From Nemertoderma westbladi (taxonomy: Eukaryota > Xenacoelomorpha > Nemertodermatida > Nemertodermatidae), in the NCBI GenBank assembly GCA_032718475.1, contig JAUCBJ010008575.1, positions 1-64,000 of the forward strand: 64,000 nt of DNA, written 5' to 3'. This document shows positions 54,780-64,000 of this stretch, in pieces; position 1 is the first letter of the stretch, and each line of letters begins with the position of its first letter. The position numbers and the translations under genes were made by a program. Under the pieces are notes generated by a model. It saw only the letters and a program-made list of their open reading frames with translations, had not been told where the DNA came from and ran no database searches.

Positions 54780-56120
54780 CACATGGTTTAGAGAGTGGTG
54801 ACACCAATGCGTTGTATAACAAAACCTACTGACACATGGTTTAGAGAGTGACACAAATGCTTTGTATAACAAAACCTACTGACACATAAATTAGGGAAAG
54901 GTCACACAAATGCGTTGTATAACAAAACAAAATGACACATGGTTTAGAGAGTGACACAAATGCGTTGTATAACAAAACCTACTGACACATGGTTTAGAGA
55001 GTGACACAAATGCTTTGTATAACAAAACCTACTGACACATGGTTTAGAGAGTGACACAAATGCTTTGTATAACAAAACCTACTGACACATGGTTTAGAGA
55101 GTGATGACACCAATGCTTTGTATAACAAAACCTACTGACACATGGTTTAGAGAGTGACACAAATGCTTTGTATAACAAAACCTACTGACACATGGTTTAG
55201 AGAGTGACACAAATGCTTTGTTTAACAAAACCTACTGACACATGGTTTAGAGAGTGATGACACCAATGCTTTGTATAACAAAACCTACTGACACATGGTT
55301 TAGAGAGTGACACAAATGCTTTGTATAACAAAACCTACTGACACATGGTTTAGAGAGTGACACAAATGCTTTGTATAACAAAACCTACTGACACATGGTT
55401 TAGAGAGTGACACAAATGCTTTGTATAACAAAACCTACTGACACATGGTTTAGAGAGTGGTGACACCAATGCGTTGTATAACAAAACCTACTGACACATG
55501 GTTTAGAGAGTGACACAAATGCTTTGTATAACAAAACCTACTGACACATAAATTAGGGAAAGGTCACACAAATGCGTTGTATAACAAAACAAAATGACAC
55601 ATGGTTTAGAGAGTGACACAAATGCGTTGTATAACAAAACCTACTGACACATGGTTTAGAGAGTGACACAAATGCTTTGTATAACAAAACCTACTGACAC
55701 ATGGTTTAGAGAGTGACACAAATGCTTTGTATAACAAAACCTACTGACACATGGTTTAGAGAGTGATGACACCAATGCTTTGTATAACAAAACCTACTGA
55801 CACATGGTTTAGAGAGTGACACAAATGCTTTGTATAACAAAACCTACTGACACATGGTTTAGAGAGTGACACAAATGCTTTGTATAACAAAACCTACTGA
55901 CACATGGTTTAGAGAGTGATGACACCAATGCTTTGTATAACAAAACCTACTGACACATGGTTTAGAGAGTGATGACACCAATGCTTTGTATAACAAAACC
56001 TACTGACACATGGTTTAGAGAGTGACACCAATGCTTTGTATAACAAAACCTACTGACACATGGTTTAGAGAGTGGTGACACCAATGCTTTGTATAACAAA
56101 ACCTACTGACACATGGTTTA
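54780..56120 (+). repeat. Tandem duplication of a 662-bp block with a diverged unit
   Basis: The marker GACACATAAATTAGGG occurs at 54881 and 55543 (offset 662), both followed by AAAGGTCACACAAATGCG and then by an unusual AACAAAACAAAATGACAC stretch. The surrounding order of unit types also matches. One base difference is TTGTTTAAC near 55220 in the first copy against TTGTATAAC in the second. Confidence 0.85.
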
Positions 56121-57586
56121 GAGAGTGACACAAATGCTTTGTATAACAAAACCTACTGACACATGGTTTAGAGAGTGATGACACCAATGCTTTGTATAAC
56201 AAAACCTACTGACACATGGTTTAGAGAGTGACACAAATGCTTTGTATAACAAAACCTACTGACACATGGTTTAGAGAGTGACACAAATGCTTTGTATAAC
56301 AAAACCTACTGACACATGGTTTAGAGAGTGGTGACACCAATGCTTTGTATAACAAAACCTACTGACACATGGTTTAGAGAGTGATGACACCAATGCTTTG
56401 TATAACAAAACCTACTGACACATGGTTTAGAGAGTGACACCAATGCTTTGTATAACAAAACCTACTGACACATGGTTTAGAGAGTGACACCAATGCTTTG
56501 TATAACAAAACCTACTGACACATGGTTTAGAGAGTGGTGACACCAATGCTTTGTATAACAAAACCTACTGACACATGGTTTAGAGAGTGACACCAATGCT
56601 TTGTATAACAAAACCTACTGACACATGGTTTAGAGAGTGGTGACACCAATGCTTTGTATAACAAAACCTACTGACACATGGTTTAGAGAGTGACACAAAT
56701 GCTTTGTATAACAAAACCTACTGACACATGGTTTAGAGAGTGATGACACCAATGCTTTGTATAACAAAACCTACTGACACATGGTTTAGAGAGTGACACC
56801 AATGCTTTGTATAACAAAACCTACTGACACATGGTTTAGAGAGTGGTGACACCAATGCTTTGTATAACAAAACCTACTGACACATGGTTTAGAGAGTGAC
56901 ACAAATGCTTTGTATAACAAAACCTACTGACACATGGTTTAGAGAGTGATGACACCAATGCTTTGTATAACAAAACCTACTGACACATGGTTTAGAGAGT
57001 GACACCAATGCTTTGTATAACAAAACCTACTGACACATGGTTTAGAGAGTGACACAAATGCTTTGTATAACAAAACCTACTGACACATGGTTTAGAGAGT
57101 GATGACACCAATGCTTTGTATAACAAAACCTACTGACACATGGTTTAGAGAGTGACACAAATGCTTTTTATAACAAAACCTACTGACACATGGTTTAGAG
57201 AGTGACACAAATGCTTTGTATAACAAAACCTACTGACACATGGTTTAGAGAGTGGTGACACCAATGCTTTGTATAACAAAACCTACTGACACATGGTTTA
57301 GAGAGTGGTGACACCAATGCGTTGTATAACAAAACCTACTGACACATGGTTTAGAGAGTGACACAAATGCTTTGTATAACAAAACCTACTGACACATGGT
57401 TTAGAAAGTGATGACATGGTTTAGAGAGTGGTGACACCAATGCTTTGTATAACAAAACCTACTGACACATGGTTTAGATAGTGACACAAATGCTTTGTAT
57501 AACAAAACCTACTGACACATGGTTTAGAGAGTGGTGACACCAATGCTTTGTATAACAAAACCTACTGACACATGGTTTAGAGAGTG
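56085..57586 (+). repeat. Block repeated at 59895-61396 (offset 3810, not adjacent)
   Basis: Unit order and the marker ATGCTTTTTATAAC (57161/60971) match at offset 3810, through the truncated unit containing GATGACATGG (57411/61221). The two copies are separated by about 2.3 kb that includes the 868-bp duplication. Differences include TACTG/TACAG near 57390, TTAGAAAG/TTAGAGAG near 57402, and TATCAC for TATAAC near 60366. A third ATGCTTTTTA at 60047 is another partial copy. Confidence 0.78.
57400..57436 (+). repeat. Residual 20-bp satellite unit (internal deletion of about 33 bp)
   Basis: GTGATGACATGGTTTAGAGAG is a 53-bp unit from which everything between the first and second TGACA motifs has been lost, leaving 20 bp. 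The same remnant is found near 61220, 61500, 62760, 63190 and 63471, each preceded by a CTTTG unit, mostly with TACAG, and followed by a GTGGTGACACC unit. It therefore arose once and spread by block duplication. Confidence 0.8.
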
Positions 57587-58024
57587 ACACAAATGCTTTG
57601 TATAACAAAACCTACTGACACATGGTTTAGAGAGTGATGACACCAATGCTTTGTATAACAAAACCTACTGACACATGGTTTAGATAGTGACACCAATTCT
57701 TTGTATAACAAAACCTACTGACACATGGTTTAGAGAGTGATGACACCAATGCTTTGTATAACAAAACCTACTGACACATGGTTTAGAGAGTGATGACACC
57801 AATGCTTTGTATAACAAAACCTACTGACACATGGTTTAGAGAGTGACACAAATGCTTTGTATAACAAAACCTACTGACACATGGTTTAGAGAGTGGTGAC
57901 ACCAATGCTTTGAATAACAAAACCTACTGACACATGGTGTAGAGAGTGACACAAATGCTTTGTATAACAAAACCTACTGACACATGGTTTAGAGAGTGAC
58001 ACAAATGCTTTGTATAACAAAACC

Positions 58025-59775
58025 TACTGACACATGGTTTAGAGAGTGGTGACACCAATGCTTTGTATAACAAAACCTTCTGACACATGGTTTAGAAAGT
58101 GACACAAATGCTTTGTATAACAAAACCTACTGACACATGGTTTAGAGAGTGACACAAATGCTTTGTATAACAAAACCTACTGACACATGGTTTAGAGAGT
58201 GATGACACCAATGCTTTGTATAACAAAACCTACTGACACATGGTTTAGAGAGTGACACAAATGCTTTGTATAACAAAACCTACTCACACATGGTTTAGAG
58301 AGTGGTGACACCAATGCTTTGTATAACAAAACCTACTGACACATGGTTTAGAGAGTGACACAAATGCTTTGTATAACAAAACCCACTGACACATGGTTTA
58401 GAGAGTGGTGACACCAATGCTTTGTATAACAAAACCTACTGACACATGGTGTAGAGAGTGACACAAATGCTTTGTATAACAAAACCTACTGACACATGGT
58501 TTAGAGAGTGACACAAATGCTTTGTATAACAAAACCTACTGACACATGGTTTAGAGAGTGGTGACACCAATGCTTTGTATAACAAAACCTTCTGACACAT
58601 GGTTTAGAGAGTGACACAAATGCTTTGTATAACAAAACCTACTGACACATGGTTTAGAGAGTGACACAAATGCTTTGTATAACAAAACCTACTGACACGT
58701 GGTTTAGAGAGTGATGACACCAATGCTTTGTATAACAAAACCTACTGACACATGGTTTAGAGAGTGACACAAATGCTTTGTATAACAAAACCTACTGACA
58801 CATGGCTTAGAGAGTGACACAAATGCTTTGTATAACAAAACCTACAGACACATGGTTTAGAGAGTGACACCAATGCTTTGTATAACAAAACCTACTGACA
58901 CATGGTTTAGAGAGTGGTGACACCAATGCTTTGTATAACAAAACCTTCTGACACATGGTTTAGAAAGTGACACAAATGCTTTGTATAACAAAACCTACTG
59001 ACACATGGTTTAGAGAGTGACACAAATGCTTTGTATAACAAAACCTACTGACACATGGTTTAGAGAGTGATGACACCAATGCTTTGTATAACAAAACCTA
59101 CTGACACATGGTTTAGAGAGTGACACAAATGCTTTGTATAACAAAACCTACTCACACATGGTTTAGAGAGTGGTGACACCAATGCTTTGTATAACAAAAC
59201 CTACTGACACATGGTTTAGAGAGTGACACAAATGCTTTGTATAACAAAACCCACTGACACATGGTTTAGAGAGTGGTGACACCAATGCTTTGTATAACAA
59301 AACCTACTGACACATGGTGTAGAGAGTGACACAAATGCTTTGTATAACAAAACCTACTGACACATGGTTTAGAGAGTGACACAAATGCTTTGTATAACAA
59401 AACCTACTGACACATGGTTTAGAGAGTGGTGACACCAATGCTTTGTATAACAAAACCTTCTGACACATGGTTTAGAGAGTGACACAAATGCTTTGTATAA
59501 CAAAACCTACTGACACATGGTTTAGAGAGTGACACAAATGCTTTGTATAACAAAACCTACTGACACGTGGTTTAGAGAGTGATGACACCAATGCTTTGTA
59601 TAACAAAACCTACTGACACATGGTTTAGAGAGTGACACAAATGCTTTGTATAACAAAACCTACTGACACATGGCTTAGAGAGTGACACAAATGCTTTGTA
59701 TAACAAAACCTACAGACACATGGTTTAGAGAGTGACACCAATGCTTTGTATAACAAAACCTACTGACACATGGTT
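58025..59775 (+). repeat. Tandem duplication of an 868-bp block
   Basis: About 58025-58905 matches about 58893-59775 at offset 868. Shared private markers are AACCTTCTGAC followed by TTTAGAAAGTG (58076/58944), ACCCACTGAC (58381/59249), CACATGGTGTAGAG, GACACGTGG (58694/59562) and CACATGGCTTAGAG. The copies adjoin directly. Confidence 0.85.
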
Positions 59776-61566
59776 TAGAGAGTGGTGACACCAATGCTTT
59801 GTATAACAAAACCTACTGACACATGGTTTAGAGAGTGACACAAATGCTTTGTATAACAAAACCTACTGACACATGGTTTAGAGAGTGACACCAATGCTTT
59901 GTATAACAAAACCTACTGACACATGGTTTAGAGAGTGACACAAATGCTTTGTATAACAAAACCTACTGACACATGGTTTAGAGAGTGATGACACCAATGC
60001 TTTGTATAACAAAACCTACTGACACATGGTTTAGAGAGTGACACAAATGCTTTTTATAACAAAACCTACTGACACATGGTTTAGAGAGTGACACAAATGC
60101 TTTGTATAACAAAACCTACTGACACATGGTTTAGAGAGTGGTGACACCAATGCTTTGTATAACAAAACCTACTGACACATGGTTTAGAGAGTGATGACAC
60201 CAATGCTTTGTATAACAAAACCTACTGACACATGGTTTAGAGAGTGACACCAATGCTTTGTATAACAAAACCTACTGACACATGGTTTAGAGAGTGACAC
60301 CAATGCTTTGTATAACAAAACCTACTGACACATGGTTTAGAGAGTGGTGACACCAATGCTTTGTATCACAAAACCTACTGACACATGGTTTAGAGAGTGA
60401 CACCAATGCTTTGTATAACAAAACCTACTGACACATGGTTTAGAGAGTGGTGACACCAATGCTTTGTATAACAAAACCTACTGACACATGGTTTAGAGAG
60501 TGACACAAATGCTTTGTATAACAAAACCTACTGACACATGGTTTAGAGAGTGATGACACCAATGCTTTGTATAACAAAACCTACTGACACATGGTTTAGA
60601 GAGTGACACCAATGCTTTGTATAACAAAACCTACTGACACATGGTTTAGAGAGTGGTGACACCAATGCTTTGTATAACAAAACCTACTGACACATGGTTT
60701 AGAGAGTGACACAAATGCTTTGTATAACAAAACCTACTGACACATGGTTTAGAGAGTGATGACACCAATGCTTTGTATAACAAAACCTACTGACACATGG
60801 TTTAGAGAGTGACACCAATGCTTTGTATAACAAAACCTATTGACACATGGTTTAGAGAGTGACACAAATGCTTTGTATAACAAAACCTACTGACACATGG
60901 TTTAGAGAGTGATGACACCAATGCTTTGTATAACAAAACCTACTGACACATGGTTTAGAGAGTGACACAAATGCTTTTTATAACAAAACCTACTGACACA
61001 TGGTTTAGAGAGTGACACAAATGCTTTGTATAACAAAACCTACTGACACATGGTTTAGAGAGTGGTGACACCAATGCTTTGTATAACAAAACCTACTGAC
61101 ACATGGTTTAGAGAGTGGTGACACCAATGCGTTGTATAACAAAACCTACTGACACATGGTTTAGAGAGTGACACAAATGCTTTGTATAACAAAACCTACA
61201 GACACATGGTTTAGAGAGTGATGACATGGTTTAGAGAGTGGTGACACCAATGCTTTGTATAACAAAACCTACTGACACATGGTTTAGAGAGTGACACAAA
61301 TGCTTTGTATAACAAAACCTACTGACACATGGTTTAGAGAGTGGTGACACCAATGCTTTGTATAACAAAACCTACTGACACATGGTTTAGAGAGTGGTGA
61401 CACCAATGCGTTGTATAACAAAACCTACTGACACATGGTTTAGAGAGTGACACAAATGCTTTGTATAACAAAACCTACAGACACATGGTTTAGAAAGTGA
61501 TGACATGGTTTAGAGAGTGGTGACACCAATGCTTTGTATAACAAAACCTACTGACACATGGTTTAG

Positions 61567-62599
61567 AGAGTGACACAAATGCTTTGTATAACAAAACCTA
61601 CTGACACATGGTTTAGAGAGTGATGACACCAATGCTTTGTATAACAAAACCTACTGACACATGGTTTAGATAGTGACACCAATTCTTTGTATAACAAAAC
61701 CTACTGACACATGGTTTAGATAGTGACACCAATTCTTTGTATAACAAAACCTACTGACACATGGTTTAGAGAGTGGTGACACCAATGCTTTGTATAACAA
61801 AACCTACTGACACATGGTTTAGAGAGTGGTGACACCAATGCGTTGTATAACAAAACCTACTGACACATGGTTTAGAGAGTGGTGACACCAATGCTTTGTA
61901 TAACAAAACCTACTGACACATGGTTTAGAGAGTGGTGACACCAATGCGTTGTATAACAAAACCTACTGACACATGGTTTAGAGAGTGACACAAATGCTTT
62001 GTATAACAAAACCTACTGACACATGGTTTAGAGAGTGATGACACCAATGCTTTGTATAACAAAACCTACTGACACATGGTTTAGATAGTGACACCAATTC
62101 TTTGTATAACAAAACCTACTGACACATGGTTTAGATAGTGACACCAATTCTTTGTATAACAAAACCTACTGACACATGGTTTAGAGAGTGGTGACACCAA
62201 TGCTTTGTATAACAAAACCTACTGACACATGGTTTAGAGAGTGGTGACACCAATGCGTTGTATAACAAAACCTACTGACACATGGTTTAGAGAGTGACAC
62301 AAATGCTTTGTATAACAAAACCTACTGACACATGGTTTAGAGAGTGATGACACCAATGCTTTGTATAACAAAACCTACTGACACATGGTTTAGATAGTGA
62401 CACCAATTCTTTGTATAACAAAACCTACTGACACATGGTTTAGATAGTGACACCAATTCTTTGTATAACAAAACCTACTGACACATGGTTTAGAGAGTGG
62501 TGACACCAATGCTTTGTATAACAAAACCTACTGACACATGGTTTAGAGAGTGGTGACACCAATGCGTTGTATAACAAAACCTACTGACACATGGTTTAG
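61567..62599 (+). repeat. Six-unit 309-bp higher-order repeat
   Basis: An ordered six-unit set recurs: one GTGACACA unit (50), one GTGATGACACC (53), two TTTAGATAGTGACACCAATTC units (50 each) and two GTGGTGACACC units, the second with CGTTG (53 each); the sum is 309 bp. Sets begin at about 61567, 61982 and 62291. The gap between the first two is 415 bp, equal to 309 plus an extra pair of 53-bp units. A related set lies at about 62829-63130, and single AATTC units occur earlier at about 54590 and 57690. Confidence 0.85.
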
Positions 62600-64000
62600 A
62601 GAGTGGTGACACCAATGCTTTGTATAACAAAACCTACTGACACATGGTTTAGAGAGTGGTGACACCAATGCGTTGTATAACAAAACCTACTGACACATGG
62701 TTTAGAGAGTGACACAAATGCTTTGTATAACAAAACCTACAGACACATGGTTTAGAAAGTGATGACATGGTTTAGAGAGTGGTGACACCAATGCTTTGTA
62801 TAACAAAACCTACTGACACATGGTTTAGAGAGTGACACAAATGCTTTGTATAACAAAACCTACTGACACATGGTTTAGAGAGTGATGACACCAATGCTTT
62901 GTATAACAAAACCTACTGACACATGGTTTAGATAGTGACACCAATTCTTTGTATAACAAAACCTACTGACACATGGTTTAGATAGTGACACCAATTCTTT
63001 GTATAACAAAACCTACTGACACATGGTTTAGAGAGTGGTGACACCAATGCTTTGTATAACAAAACCTACTGACACATGGTTTAGAGAGTGGTGACACCAA
63101 TGCGTTGTATAACAAAACCTACTGACACATGGTTTAGAGAGTGACACAAATGCTTTGTATAACAAAACCTACAGACACATGGTTTAGAGAGTGATGACAT
63201 GGTTTAGAGAGTGGTGACACCAATGCTTTGTATAACAAAACCTACTGACACATGGTTTAGAGAGTGACACAAATGCTTTGTATAACAAAACCTACTGACA
63301 CATGGTTTAGAGAGTGGTGACACCAATGCTTTGTATAACAAAACCTACTGACACATGGTTTAGAGAGTGGTGACACCAATGCGTTGTATAACAAAACCTA
63401 CTGACACATGGTTTAGAGAGTGACACAAATGCTTTGTATAACAAAACCTACAGACACATGGTTTAGAAAGTGATGACATGGTTTAGAGAGTGGTGACACC
63501 AATGCTTTGTATAACAAAACCTACTGACACATGGTTTAGAGAGTGACACAAATGCTTTGTATAACAAAACCTACTGACACATGGTTTAGAGAGTGATGAC
63601 ACCAATGCTTTGTATAACAAAACCTACTGACACATGGTTTAGATAGTGACACCAATTCTTTGTATAACAAAACCTACTGACACATGGTTTAGAGAGTGAT
63701 GACACCAATGCTTTGTATAACAAAACCTACTGACACATGGTTTAGAGAGTGATGACACCAATGCTTTGTATAACAAAACCTACTGACACATGGTTTAGAG
63801 AGTGACACAAATGCTTTGTATAACAAAACCTACTGACACATGGTTTAGAGAGTGGTGACACCAATGCTTTGTATAACAAAACCTACTGACACATGGTGTA
63901 GAGAGTGACACAAATGCTTTGTATAACAAAACCTACTGACACATGGTTTAGAGAGTGACACAAATGCTTTGTATAACAAAACCTACTGACACATGGTTTA

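Larger units (their letters stand above)
1845..64000 (+). repeat. Satellite array, about 50-bp unit, about 1,200 head-to-tail copies
   Basis: From GAGTCACACAAATGC at 1845 to the window end, every stretch I read is a copy of one unit, always in the same orientation, with no foreign insertion and no inversion. The unit opens with GAGTGACACA, carries TTTGTATAACAAA near its middle and closes with GACACATGGTTTAGA; a clean 50-bp copy is 10721-10770. A second common size is 53 bp. 62,156 bp divided by about 51 bp gives about 1,200 units. Most copies differ from the consensus at only one to three positions. Variation concentrates at three places: the bases after GAGTG, the CTT/CGT after ATG, and the TACTG/TACAG/TACCG before ACACATGG. 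The TAG, TGA and TAA triplets within the unit prevent long forward frames. No centromere-protein box or gene is recognisable. The array continues beyond the right edge. Confidence 0.97.

Noticed and set aside
1845-64000. CRISPR array
   Set aside because: The whole 50-bp unit is repeated, including the parts that would be spacers. There are no unique spacers, no leader and no cas genes, and the surroundings are eukaryotic.
1845-64000. A TATA-box-like TGTATAAC in every unit, as a promoter array
   Set aside because: The motif is part of the repeated unit and nothing transcribed is recognisable downstream. A short AT-rich match is no evidence of promoter activity.
1845-64000. Telomeric repeat array
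   Set aside because: No TTAGGG-type short repeats are present. The unit is about 50 bp and complex, so a telomere-adjacent location can be neither shown nor excluded from this window.

Overview
The window looks like a stretch of animal nuclear genome, probably from an invertebrate and most plausibly a mollusc or other lophotrochozoan. The taxon is an inference from the end of a fibrinogen-related (FReD) protein at the left edge and from degraded non-LTR retrotransposon and DNA-transposon remnants. No bacterial gene organisation is visible.

Layout. Positions 1-222 are the 3' end of a FReD coding region that seems to lack the usual calcium-site and disulfide segment. Positions 223-351 are an AT-rich 3' flank. 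Positions 352-742 are flanked by imperfect inverted repeats of the CAGGGGCGG type found on hAT-like DNA transposons, with a TG tract and a 20-base G run just inside the right end. Positions 743-940 and 1234-1840 are two frameshifted pieces of one type of non-LTR (LINE) reverse transcriptase: the start of the RT domain and the C-terminal region, with the catalytic core missing. Between them, 950-1233 is an unidentified segment, its left part CpG-rich.

From 1845 to the end (62,156 bases) the window is one head-to-tail satellite array with a unit of about 50 bp. It holds roughly 1,200 copies. It starts inside the LINE C-terminal region and runs off the right edge, so its full length is unknown. 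Two unit sizes dominate: 50 bp, and 53 bp with a 3-base insertion near the start. Less common types are 49 and 52 bp, or carry diverged segments. The array is layered. Units form short multimers (for example a six-unit 309-bp repeat near 62 kb), and blocks of 0.7-2.7 kb are duplicated, mostly in tandem, at offsets of 2460, 2704, 2218/2168, 1533/1586, 2651, 662 and 868 bp. Other pairs lie farther apart (offsets 2618, 2380, 1624 and 3810 bp). Different variants dominate different zones, as expected from unequal exchange and local homogenisation.

I see no intact gene, RNA gene, CRISPR array or gene system in the array. The repeated reverse-strand reading frames (with MLYKAFVSLSKPC-type translations) are a by-product of the repeat. 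What merits attention is the satellite itself: its birth point at a LINE fragment, its 50/53 alternation, its internal 7-bp direct repeat that appears to guide deletions, and its nested duplications.
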